Assembly: GCA_964525485.1 (NCBI GenBank)
Contig: CAZGHH010000022.1
Span: forward strand, 1 to 14,128
Length of the DNA: 14,128 bases
DNA from: DAONBD01 sp964525485
GTDB taxonomy: Bacteria; Patescibacteriota; Gracilibacteria; UBA1369; LOWO2-01-FULL-3
Direction of reading: 5' to 3'
Under the pieces are notes generated by a model. It searched no databases. It saw nothing but the letters and a program-made list of their open reading frames with translations, and was not told the DNA's origin. Shown one piece after another: positions 1 through 5,885 of this stretch. The position numbers and the translations under genes were made by a program. Position 1 is the stretch's first letter. Each line of letters starts with the position of its first letter.

Positions 1-1
1 A

Positions 2-451
2 ATCGAATCACTTGGAATGCAAGATATGATTTTTGATGTTGTTGTGCCGAAAGAAACACAAATCGTTATCAAAAAAGGACAGCCTGTGACTGAAGAGAAG
101 AAAATTTTCCCTGGATATGTTTTGGTCGATATGGTTGTAAATGATGATAGTTGGTATGTTGTGCGAAATACTCCAAATGTGACTGGGTTCGTTGGATCCG
201 GTACAATTCCGGTTCCGGTTTCTCCAGAAGAATGGAGAGTTGTAAAAAAACAAATGGGCAAGGCTGAGCCTAAATTTAAGATCGACTTCAAAGTTGATGA
301 CAATGTTGTCGTCTTAGACGGACCTTTCGCTAACTATGAAGGTCTTGTTAACGTTGTTGATGAGGAAAAAGGAAAAGTTAAAGTTCTCATCACTATTTTC
401 GGACGTGAAACTCCTGTTGAATTGGACTTCACTCAGGTCAGGAAAAAATAG
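2..451 (+). CDS. nusG: Transcription termination/antitermination factor NusG, 5'-truncated
   Basis: NusG binds RNA polymerase through its N-terminal NGN domain and contacts Rho or ribosomal protein S10 through its C-terminal KOW domain. The frame is open from base 2, and IESLGMQDMIFDVVVP is typical internal NGN sequence, so the true start lies upstream of the window. Visible signatures are KKIFPGYVLV and VVRNTPNVTGFVG (end of NGN) and, after a linker, a KOW domain of about 55 residues (VDDNVVVLDGPFANYEG to the end). The gene ends in TAG. In most bacteria nusG lies directly before rplK; here about 1.9 kb containing another gene intervenes. Identification is from recognised family motifs and is very secure. 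Confidence 0.97.
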   Translation: MESLGMQDMIFDVVVPKETQIVIKKGQPVTEEKKIFPGYVLVDMVVNDDSWYVVRNTPNVTGFVGSGTIPVPVSPEEWRVVKKQMGKAEPKFKIDFKVDDNVVVLDGPFANYEGLVNVVDEEKGKVKVLITIFGRETPVELDFTQVRKK

Positions 452-456
452 TGATT

Positions 457-506
457 AGAGAGAAATAGGCTAAATTCTAGAGTACTCTCTCGATGGATCT
501 TTTTTT
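457..506 (+). terminator. Possible weak terminator after nusG
   Basis: AGAGAG (457-462) can pair with CTCTCT (485-490) across a 22-nt loop, and a seven-T run follows at 500-506. The stem is short, the loop long, and the T-run starts 9 nt after the stem, so this is a marginal candidate. Its position just after the nusG stop is the main support. Confidence 0.35.
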
Positions 507-604
507 CTAACGGCGGTTAGTTTTGTTACCTTGATTTTGTAGGTTGATTTTGTTTGCGCTATTTTTTTGGCTGATTATTTGGCATTTTTATTTCAATTCT
601 CTAG

Positions 605-643
605 TTGTTAATTTATTTTCTTGCTTTGTTAATTCATTTTCTT
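605..643 (+). repeat. Tandem 18-bp T-rich direct repeat
   Basis: TTGTTAATTTATTTTCTT (605-622) is repeated as TTGTTAATTCATTTTCTT (626-643). There is one mismatch and the period is 21 bp. It lies in the T-skewed intergenic region, and no function is apparent. Confidence 0.75.
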
Positions 644-798
644 CCTCACTATATTTTTTCGATTTTGTGTTATTTAAATTTTATTAAACAAGTTTAAAAT
701 TGTTTTTTATCAATTTTGTCTTTTTGCACTTCGCACTGCTCACTTAAGATAATTCTTTACCGTAAAACGGCTATTTAAATAACCTCTCGTTCCACTTT

Positions 799-826
799 TG
801 TATCGCTGTATCGATACAGCGATACA
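799..826. repeat. 28-bp perfect palindrome
   Basis: Each half-site is TGTATCGCTGTATC followed by its exact reverse complement, with no spacer. Each arm itself contains the heptamer TGTATCG twice in tandem, 8 bp apart, so the heptamer occurs four times as two nested inverted pairs. No T-run follows on either strand, which argues against a terminator. It could be an operator for a dimeric or tetrameric DNA-binding protein, or a cruciform-forming site; the role is unknown. Confidence 0.85.
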
Positions 827-1004
827 GGCTAAATTTACCAAATTAATCCAATTGTCTTTTATTCTGATTCTTTGCCTTATTAATTGTGTTTTCGATCGCT
901 GAAATAAAAAAATTTGTATTCTCTGTAACTTTAAATTGAATGATAGTCTCAAAAACAGTCGATTATTCAAAAATTATATACTCCAAAAAAAACATTATAC
1001 TGCT

Positions 1005-1144
1005 GTTAGACTACCACAGCATATTATCCTGCGATTACCCTACGGTGACACTATGATTAGACTATTACAAAATAGTACCCTGCGGTGACACTGTGATTAG
1101 ACTACTACAGCATATTACCCTGCGATTACACCGCAATTACCCTC
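1005..1144 (+). repeat. Degenerate minisatellite, three units of 50, 40 and 50 bp
   Basis: Units start with G(A/T)TAGACTA at 1005, 1055 and 1095. The first and third share the frame TTAGACTA(C/T)(C/T)ACAGCATATT followed by a (T/C)CCTGCGATTAC stretch. The second is about 10 bp shorter, lacking the GATTACCCTAC piece, and runs straight into GCGGTGACACT. Sub-motifs CGGTGACACT (twice) and CTGCGATTAC (twice) are also shared. TGCTGT (1001-1006) can pair with ACAGCA (1016-1021) in the first unit. The third unit diverges at its end. No known mobile element is recognised. Confidence 0.8.
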
Positions 1145-1331
1145 TAGGGGTCTCCATATATCTGTACCACGTCCGCTCCCGCTTATCATGTTTTCTGTTT
1201 TTCCTTTCATTCGTTTGCACTTTTCTTTGTTCGTGTTAAAATTTTGTCGTATTCAGATTGCTGTAGTTGTTAATAGTCGATGTTTAGTGGGTAGTGTTTC
1301 TTGATTCCTAATTCCTATTTATCTCATTATC

Positions 1332-2273
1332 ATGCAAAAGTTTACTGTATTTACAGTAATTCTCACGATCTTGGTCGTAGTGGTTTCTGCGGAAACTTTT
1401 GTTAATAAATATCTGCCATCTCTGACCAAGGCCGATATATCTTCTCCAGCAAGTACCGATAAATTAACTCTTCCAAAGGAATTGGATTTAGAAAATACTG
1501 TCGCAGATGAAACTAAAATTTTATCGAGAACCGATTCTGACAGTTCAATGTCAAATACGGAACTTCTTGGTGTTGAAGCTATCACACCTTCCGCCGTGAC
1601 TCCTTCTACAATTGAAGCGCAATCCATATCACAATCTACAAACACGCCTAATTCACAGTCAGCGTCTGATTCGCAGTCTGCGTCTGATTCACAGTCCGCG
1701 TCCAATACGCAATATTTACAAAATTCGTTTGATACTCAATCTACAATCTACGATCAATCCGCCCTCAACTCCCAGATATTTTCCAATGTCAGCACTTCTG
1801 ATATTGAAGGATTTTCAGGTGGAATAGCCGAAGTACCGACAGGTGCTGCTTTAAATAATATTACTATATCAAATAGCGGGTTTATAAATGCTAATGTCAC
1901 AAAAGAGTCCTACGACAATATGCTTTATAAAACCATTAATACCGCGGATCTAATAGGGATCAAAGTTGATAAATATGTAATTGCTGATGACATAAACACT
2001 TTTGCAAAAGTTTATGTTATGAATTTTGATGGATCTACAATACTTGATGACACTTACAATGTTATTAAATTAAGAGCTTCTCAGTTGAGCGATGTGCAGA
2101 TTAATGAAACAAATGAATTCGGGCTTGGGAGTTTTTATATGAATGACGTCAGGAGATCTGGTGTTGCTTTCTTGACAGTTAAAATAGGAGATGAAATTTA
2201 CGGCTTCACATACCCAAAAGAATACCATCCTCAAGTCAAAAACCTCATTTCTCTTTTATTGATAGACTTTTAA
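1332..2273 (+). CDS. Unrecognised secreted or membrane-anchored Ser/Gln-rich protein
   Basis: I do not recognise the family. Residues 4-20 are strongly hydrophobic after a single lysine, and VVSA before E21 fits a signal-peptidase site, so this is an exported protein or one with a single N-terminal anchor. Residues about 25-165 are low-complexity, rich in Ser, Thr, Asn and Gln, with three copies of SQSAS(D/N) at 108-125. From about residue 170 to the end the sequence is more ordered (NVTKESYDNMLYKTINTADL; FAKVYVMNFDGSTILDDTYN; AFLTVKIGDEIYGFTYPKEY) and looks like a small extracellular beta-rich domain. It sits alone between nusG and rplK behind a repeat-rich spacer, and its composition is unlike its neighbours. 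There is no Shine-Dalgarno sequence before the ATG. A surface or adhesion role is only a guess. Confidence 0.75.
   Translation: MQKFTVFTVILTILVVVVSAETFVNKYLPSLTKADISSPASTDKLTLPKELDLENTVADETKILSRTDSDSSMSNTELLGVEAITPSAVTPSTIEAQSISQSTNTPNSQSASDSQSASDSQSASNTQYLQNSFDTQSTIYDQSALNSQIFSNVSTSDIEGFSGGIAEVPTGAALNNITISNSGFINANVTKESYDNMLYKTINTADLIGIKVDKYVIADDINTFAKVYVMNFDGSTILDDTYNVIKLRASQLSDVQINETNEFGLGSFYMNDVRRSGVAFLTVKIGDEIYGFTYPKEYHPQVKNLISLLLIDF
1653..1706 (+). repeat. In-frame 18-bp tandem repeat, 3 copies
   Basis: Three 18-bp units (1653-1670, 1671-1688, 1689-1706) encode SQSASD, SQSASD and SQSASN. Units differ only at a few positions, mostly third codon bases. Because the unit is a multiple of 3, copy number can change by slippage without breaking the reading frame. 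Confidence 0.85.
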
Positions 2274-2301
2274 TTGACTTTTAAGAGAAAAACCTTAAAA
2301 T
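2274..2301 (+). promoter_or_regulatory. Promoter of the rplK-rplA operon
   Basis: TTGACT (2274-2279, 5/6 to consensus) begins immediately after the stop codon of the preceding gene. A 16-bp spacer leads to TAAAAT (2296-2301, 5/6). The predicted start near 2308 gives a leader of about 40 nt. A second -10-like TATACT lies at 2325-2330. Confidence 0.6.
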
Positions 2302-2316
2302 ACTGCCGTTACGCAC

Positions 2317-2333
2317 TCAAGTACTATACTTGA
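2317..2333. promoter_or_regulatory. Inverted repeat in the rplK leader
   Basis: TCAAGTA (2317-2323) and TACTTGA (2327-2333) are exact inverted copies separated by CTA. The element lies just downstream of the predicted rplK transcription start and overlaps the alternative -10 TATACT. It could be an operator or a small RNA hairpin 14 nt before the start codon; the function is unknown. Confidence 0.5.
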
Positions 2334-2347
2334 ATAATTAAATTATC

Positions 2348-2773
2348 ATGGCTAAGAAGGTAAAAACTGTAGTTAAATTACAGATTCAGGCCGGAAAAGC
2401 TAATCCAGCTCCACCAGTTGGTTCAGCTCTCGGTCAGCACGGTGTCGCTATCCAGGAGTTTTGTCAGCAATTCAACGAGAAAACTCGTGAAATGGGTGAC
2501 GTCGTCGTTCCTGTACAGATAACTGTATATGAGGACAGAAGTTTCTCATTTGTTACTAAAACTCCACCAGCAGGATTCTTGATCAAAAAAGCTATTAATT
2601 TGGCTAAAGGATCAGGTGTTCCTAATAAAGATAAGGTTGGAACTATTACAAAAGCTCAACTCCGCGAAATCGCAGAAATGAAGATGAAAGATTTGAATGC
2701 AAACGACATCGAAGCTGCTATCAAAATTATTGGAGGCACAGCTAGAAGCATGGGAGTTACAGTAGTAGACTAA
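2348..2773 (+). CDS. rplK: Large-subunit ribosomal protein L11 (uL11)
   Basis: L11 binds the GTPase-associated centre of 23S rRNA (helices 43-44) and forms the stalk base where elongation factors dock. The 141 residues match the usual length. The N-terminal domain shows the signature AGKANPAPPVGSALGQHGV, including the flexible proline-rich hinge strand. The C-terminal rRNA-binding domain includes VTKTPPAGFLIKKA and IIGGTARSMGVTV. ATG at 2348 gives the canonical MAKKVKTVVKLQIQAGKANP start. No Shine-Dalgarno sequence precedes it (AATAATTAAATTATC). It forms an operon with rplA, which begins 76 bp later. Confidence 0.98.
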   Translation: MAKKVKTVVKLQIQAGKANPAPPVGSALGQHGVAIQEFCQQFNEKTREMGDVVVPVQITVYEDRSFSFVTKTPPAGFLIKKAINLAKGSGVPNKDKVGTITKAQLREIAEMKMKDLNANDIEAAIKIIGGTARSMGVTVVD

Positions 2774-2784
2774 AAATTCGTTCA

Positions 2785-2835
2785 GTGGGAGGCTAAAGAG
2801 TTAATTAAATGACTTTTGGCCGCCATAATTACCAC
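2785..2835 (+). ncRNA. L1-binding mRNA leader mimicking 23S rRNA
   Basis: The rplK-rplA gap carries GTGGGAGGC (2785-2793) opposite GCCGCC then ATAATTACCAC (2819-2835). GTGG pairs with CCAC at the base and GGC with GCC above an asymmetric internal loop; UAAAG pairs with CUUUUG beyond. From memory, the L1 site of E. coli 23S rRNA (helices 76-78) has GUGGGAGGC on one strand and GCCGACCUUGAAAUACCAC on the other, so both strands of the rRNA site are imitated. L1 is known to repress its own operon by binding such a mimic. The hairpin ends 14 nt before the rplA ATG, so bound L1 could block initiation there. Similarity is visible directly; regulation is inferred. Confidence 0.8.
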
Positions 2836-2849
2836 ATAACCAAAATACT

Positions 2850-3554
2850 ATGTCACATCAGGGTAAAAAGTACCTGGAGGCAAAAGCTCTAGTTACAAAA
2901 GAAAGTTATCTTCTTGACGAGGCTATCGCTCTTCTTAAGCAAGTCTCAAAAACAAAATTCGATGCAACTTGTGAAGTTCATTTCAGATTGAATGTCGATC
3001 CAAAACACGCAGATCAAAATATTCGCGGAACAGTATCTCTTCCGCATGGAACCGGTAAAGAAGTAAGAGTTATCGCTTTTGTCGATGATGCCGGAGTCAA
3101 AAAGGCAAAAGAAGCTGGAGCCAAAGAAGCTGGAACTGCTGAATTGATTGAGAAAATTGAGGGTGGATGGTTGGATTTTGATGTTGCTGTTGCCGATCCT
3201 TCACAAATGAAGGAGATTGGAAAAATCGCTAAAATACTCGGTACAAAAGGTTTGATGCCTAGTCCAAAAGCCGGCACAGTTACTCCTGATTTTGAAAAAG
3301 CAATTCAGGATATCAAAAAAGGTAAAGTTGAGTTCAGAGTCGATAAATTGTCAAACGTTCACACTGTGTTTGGAAAAATTTCTTTCGATGAAGCTAAATT
3401 AAAAGAAAATTTATTGGCTGTTGCAAAAGCAATTATTGAGGCGAAGCCTGCATCAATAAAAGGTATTTATATGAAAGGCGCTACATTGAATCCTACGATG
3501 GGTCCCGGTATCGCTTTGGATTTAAATGCTTTGACTGAAGAAGCGAAGAAATAA
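2850..3554 (+). CDS. rplA: Large-subunit ribosomal protein L1 (uL1)
   Basis: L1 forms the mobile L1 stalk that guides deacylated tRNA out of the E site, and it represses its own mRNA. The 234 residues are full length. Signatures include KTKFDATCEVHFRLNVDPKH and QNIRGTVSLPHGTGK at the N-terminus, domain II with VAVADPSQMKEIGKIAKILGTKGLMPSPKAGTVT (residues about 111-145), and a C-terminal MKGATLNPTMGPGIALD. No Shine-Dalgarno sequence precedes the ATG. An rRNA-like L1-binding element lies just upstream and a strong terminator just downstream. Some Patescibacteria are reported to lack L1; this one has it. Confidence 0.98.
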   Translation: MSHQGKKYLEAKALVTKESYLLDEAIALLKQVSKTKFDATCEVHFRLNVDPKHADQNIRGTVSLPHGTGKEVRVIAFVDDAGVKKAKEAGAKEAGTAELIEKIEGGWLDFDVAVADPSQMKEIGKIAKILGTKGLMPSPKAGTVTPDFEKAIQDIKKGKVEFRVDKLSNVHTVFGKISFDEAKLKENLLAVAKAIIEAKPASIKGIYMKGATLNPTMGPGIALDLNALTEEAKK

Positions 3555-3573
3555 ATCTTGAATTTTATTTAAG

Positions 3574-3603
3574 GGCGAGGCGTTTATACGACTCGCCTTT
3601 TTT
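3574..3603 (+). terminator. Rho-independent terminator of the rplK-rplA operon
   Basis: GGCGAG (3574-3579) pairs with CTCGCC (3592-3597). The intervening CGT and ACG extend the hairpin across a G-A mismatch, and six T follow (3598-3603). The hairpin loop contains the stop codon of the convergent minus-strand gene (3584-3586), so the two 3' ends overlap. Confidence 0.9.
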
Positions 3604-4636
3604 GTGTCTTGCTAGGGAGATGTACCTTGTTTTCTTGAGTGTATTCTTTGCCGGTTTTGGTCGTTTTTTTGAATTTTGTATTCGTGAGTTTTTTCTTGGC
3701 AAGTTGTTGTTCTTTTCTTAATGCGAGTTTTAATGAATGCAATGCAACTTCAAGCTGAGTTTCGTCAGGCTCGCGTGTCGTGAGACGTTGCATACAAAGT
3801 CCCGGGGCTACGAAAATGCGAGTCCAAGCTTTATCTGCATATCGTGCTGAAATTTTTAAATACTCATACGAGATACCTGCTATCACAGGCAAAAATGCGA
3901 GACGTATTAGAAGGTTTTTTGTAAAATCCGGATTGCGAGGGATAAATGTATAGACCAAAATACTTATTACAAAAACTATTAGAATAAAACTCGTGCCACA
4001 TCGTGGATGAAAACGACTTTGTTTGGCTGCGTTTGTCACCGTTAGATCCAGTCCTTTTTCATACGTAAAAACGGCTTTGTGCTCAGCTCCATGATATTCG
4101 AAAATCCTTTTAAAACTCGGTAAAAGTGAAAGTGTATATATGTACATTATAAAAAAGAACGTTTTCAAAACTCCATCAATTAAATTAAAAATTATGTAAT
4201 TTTCTTTAATAGTCGATGAATACTTTTCAATTACTGTTGTTATCCAAAGCGGTAAGAATTTAAAAAGAAATATAGATAGAGCCAGCGCTATTAAAAGCGA
4301 AAAAACGAACATCATAGCTTCTATAGTTTTTTGCAATATTGATTGTTTTTTTGTCTTCTTTTTTGGCTTAACTTCATCCATCGAAACGCTTGCTGAAAAA
4401 TTAATGGCCTTCGACCCTATCACCATCATTTCGATCAAATTCAACATCCCGCGAATAATCGGAAGATTGAAAATTTTATATTTTTGAGCGAGCGTTTGAT
4501 AAAATTTTTCTTGAACTGCTATCGATTTATCCGTTCTGCGCGCCGAGATAACTATAGAATTTGGAGATCTCATCATCACCCCTTCTATAACTGCCTGACC
4601 GCCTACAGCAAAATCTATTTTTGGAGTTGTATTCAT
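3584..4636 (-). CDS. DUF1385 (YqhQ-like) polytopic membrane protein
   Basis: This is a member of the DUF1385/YqhQ family, whose biochemical function is not known to me. The family signature FAVGGQAVIEGVMMRSP lies near the N-terminus. A Lys-rich loop (PKKKTKK) precedes two hydrophobic segments (FVFSLLIALALSIFLF and a second around FFFIMYIYTLSLL). A conserved motif EYHGAEHKAVFTYE leads to RFHPRCGTSFILIVFVISILV. A last hydrophobic helix lies around LAFLPVIAGISYEYLK, then EPDETQLEVALHSLK and a basic tail of about 50 residues. I place the start at the ATG ending at 4636 (MNTTPKIDFAVGG), not at an ATG eight codons upstream, because the promoter would then have a usable position. It is divergent from dut and convergent with rplA. 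Confidence 0.85.
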   Translation of the reverse strand: MNTTPKIDFAVGGQAVIEGVMMRSPNSIVISARRTDKSIAVQEKFYQTLAQKYKIFNLPIIRGMLNLIEMMVIGSKAINFSASVSMDEVKPKKKTKKQSILQKTIEAMMFVFSLLIALALSIFLFKFLPLWITTVIEKYSSTIKENYIIFNLIDGVLKTFFFIMYIYTLSLLPSFKRIFEYHGAEHKAVFTYEKGLDLTVTNAAKQSRFHPRCGTSFILIVFVISILVYTFIPRNPDFTKNLLIRLAFLPVIAGISYEYLKISARYADKAWTRIFVAPGLCMQRLTTREPDETQLEVALHSLKLALRKEQQLAKKKLTNTKFKKTTKTGKEYTQENKVHLPSKTQKRRVV

Positions 4637-4645
4637 AGTTAAATT

Positions 4646-4651
4646 TATAAT
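4646..4651 (+). promoter_or_regulatory. -10 element of dut
   Basis: A perfect TATAAT lies 12 bp before the dut ATG at 4664, so the transcript would have a leader of only a few bases. No clear -35 is seen at 17 bp; TTGGAG at 4621-4626 is 19 bp away. The site overlaps the opposing -10 used by the DUF1385 gene. Confidence 0.5.
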
Positions 4652-4674
4652 ATAGTGCACACGATGAAAGTCAA
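4647..4674 (-). promoter_or_regulatory. Promoter of the DUF1385 gene
   Basis: Read on the minus strand, TTGACT (4674-4669) is followed after 16 bp by TATTAT (4652-4647), each 5/6 to consensus. The predicted start near 4640 is about 4 nt before the ATG ending at 4636, giving an essentially leaderless mRNA. The -35 lies inside the first codons of dut. Confidence 0.5.
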
Positions 4675-5092
4675 AATTAAAAGAATAGACAAAAATTTAC
4701 CATTACCCGTGTATGAAACTCAGGGCTCTGTTGGTTTTGATATTCTAGCGAGAGAGGATTTTAAAATTGAGCCAAAATCACTTGGTCTGATACCTGCTAA
4801 TATAGTGGTGGGAGTACCTACCGGCTACATGCTGATTGTGGCTTCCAGATCATCTACTCCGAAGAAAAAAGGGCTTTCCACTCCACATGGTTTTGGCATT
4901 ATTGATCATGATTATTGCGGGCCGGATGATGAAGTAAAAATTCAGGTTTTCAATTTCACTGACGAAGTTGTTTCTATAATGCGTGGAGAAAAAATCGCTC
5001 AGGGGGTTTTTGTTAGAATTGATAAATTTGAATGGGAAGAAGTAAATGAAATTCGTGAAGAAAGCAGAGGTGGGTTTGGTAGTACCGGATAA
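4664..5092 (+). CDS. dut: dUTP diphosphatase (dUTPase)
   Basis: Dut hydrolyses dUTP to dUMP and PPi, keeping uracil out of DNA and providing the precursor of dTMP. The 142 residues match the trimeric dUTPase fold. Motif I is GSVGFDILA (21-29), motif II ASRSSTPKKKG (60-70), motif III GIIDHDYCG (78-86) with the catalytic Asp81 and Tyr84, motif IV RGEKIAQ, and motif V RGGFGSTG at the C-terminus. I chose ATG 4664 (MKVKIKRIDKNLPLPVY) over the in-frame GTG at 4655, which lies almost on the promoter. After motif III there is PDDEV where GE commonly follows, a small departure. It precedes a thymidylate kinase-like gene by 74 bp, consistent with dTTP synthesis. Confidence 0.93.
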   Translation: MKVKIKRIDKNLPLPVYETQGSVGFDILAREDFKIEPKSLGLIPANIVVGVPTGYMLIVASRSSTPKKKGLSTPHGFGIIDHDYCGPDDEVKIQVFNFTDEVVSIMRGEKIAQGVFVRIDKFEWEEVNEIREESRGGFGSTG

Positions 5093-5097
5093 AGGAG

Positions 5098-5158
5098 CTA
5101 TCCCGGGCTAGAAAATTTCACAGGTTAAAAAAATCTATCCCGGGGTAGAGTCGGGATA
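5098..5158 (+). repeat. Direct and inverted CCCGGG repeats before the tmk-like gene
   Basis: CTATCCCGGGCTAGA (5098-5112) recurs as CTATCCCGGGGTAGA (5135-5149) with one mismatch. The second copy also forms an inverted repeat, TATCCCG (5136-5142) with CGGGATA (5152-5158), ending 8 bp before the start codon. The G+C-rich cores stand out in an AT-rich gap. A regulatory site or RNA hairpin is possible. Confidence 0.7.
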
Positions 5159-5166
5159 TCACAAAT

Positions 5167-5766
5167 ATGAAAAAATTACACAAAGGAAAATTCATTACGC
5201 TTTATGGAATTAACAATGTTGGTAAGTCTACTCAAGCTCAAATTTTGACTGAGAAACTTATCAATGAAGGTTATGATGCTGAATTTTTGAAATATCCAAA
5301 TTATGGAATTGAACCTACTGGAAGGTTTTTGGACAATGTTTTGAGGAGTGGAACGGAACAACATTTGAGTGAAGACGAACTACAGATGTGGTTTGTTTTG
5401 AATCGCTATCAATTTCAACCGGAAGTTGAAAAAAAACTCGCGGAAGGCAAAATTCTAATTGTAGAAGATTATACGGGGACTGGAATTGCTTGGGGAACTG
5501 CAAAAGGTTTGGACAGAAAATGGTTAGAGGATGTGAATCAATATTTACTGAAAGAAGATTTGGCTATTTATCTCTATGGACAGAGACATTTGGGAGCTAA
5601 AGAAGCTTCACATATACATGAACAGAACGATGCTTTGATTGAAAAATGCAGACTTGTTCATGAAGATTTGGCTGAAAGATATAAATGGAAAAAAGTTTTG
5701 GTCGAAGGTACAAAAATGGAAACTGCTGAAATGATTTGGAAGGTAGTGCAAAAATTTTTAGAGTAG
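5167..5766 (+). CDS. tmk: Thymidylate kinase-like dNMP kinase
   Basis: Thymidylate kinase phosphorylates dTMP to dTDP with ATP. The 199 residues fit the family. A P-loop GINNVGKST spans 14-22 (Lys20). FLKYPNYGIEPTGRFL resembles the family's Phe/Tyr-Pro segment that binds dTMP, and NRYQF (79-83) stands where DRxxH is usual. Unusually, the conserved Asp-Arg-Tyr motif appears as Glu100-Asp101-Tyr102 (VEDYTGTGIAWGTAKGLD), so the usual Arg is missing, although the surrounding pattern keeps the family shape. The neighbouring dut supports a role in dTTP supply. It could instead be a divergent dNMP kinase of other specificity. The gene ends in TAG. Confidence 0.8.
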   Translation: MKKLHKGKFITLYGINNVGKSTQAQILTEKLINEGYDAEFLKYPNYGIEPTGRFLDNVLRSGTEQHLSEDELQMWFVLNRYQFQPEVEKKLAEGKILIVEDYTGTGIAWGTAKGLDRKWLEDVNQYLLKEDLAIYLYGQRHLGAKEASHIHEQNDALIEKCRLVHEDLAERYKWKKVLVEGTKMETAEMIWKVVQKFLE

Positions 5767-5769
5767 CGA

Positions 5770-5867
5770 TTTTAAATTATTTTGCGACGGTTTTTCGTCA
5801 TTTCGACTGATTTTTGATCGTTTTTAAGCGATTTTGCCTCGTTTTTTGCTATTTTCTTTACATTTTT
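5770..5867 (+). other. Helically phased T-tracts, predicted curved DNA
   Basis: In the tmk-folD gap, T-runs begin at 5770, 5780, 5791, 5801, 5811, 5821, 5832, 5842, 5852 and 5863, a spacing of about 10.3 bp over ten repeats. Runs are 3-6 bases and the bases between them are mixed. Such phasing is known to produce intrinsic curvature. It ends about 20 bp before the folD -35, where curved or UP-like DNA can stimulate transcription. Small hairpins such as GACG/CGTC (5786-5799) are present but lack a proper terminator layout. Confidence 0.7.
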
Positions 5868-5885
5868 GAATTAAAATGATAAATT

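Larger units (their letters stand above)
452..1331. other. 880-bp gene-free, T-rich intergenic region
   Basis: No convincing gene is visible on either strand; a 76-codon minus-strand frame at 740-970 has no recognisable domain. Bases about 500-740 are strongly T-skewed on the plus strand, with short tandem duplications: a 10-mer TTGATTTTGT at 531-540 and 544-553, and the 18-mer pair at 605-643. The rest holds a 28-bp palindrome (799-826) and a degenerate minisatellite (1005-1144). At 1140-1150 ACCCT and AGGGG face each other around CT as a small inverted repeat. The composition differs from the flanking ribosomal genes, suggesting a relaxed or inserted segment. Confidence 0.8.

Noticed and set aside
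740..970. 76-codon minus-strand frame in the nusG-downstream gap
   Set aside because: Basic low-information sequence with no domain, crossing the 28-bp palindrome; random frame in AT-rich DNA.
1005..1144. CRISPR array
   Set aside because: Units are direct duplications without constant repeats separated by unique spacers, and no cas genes are near.
1319..1705. 128-codon minus-strand frame rich in DADCES repeats
   Set aside because: It is the antisense of the SQSASD repeat in the real plus-strand gene, which has a signal-like N-terminus and ordered C-terminal domain.
5786..5835. Terminators after the tmk-like gene (GACG/CGTC; ATCG/CGAT)
   Set aside because: Stems are only 4 bp, and the T-runs are explained by the ~10-bp phased pattern rather than by terminator geometry.
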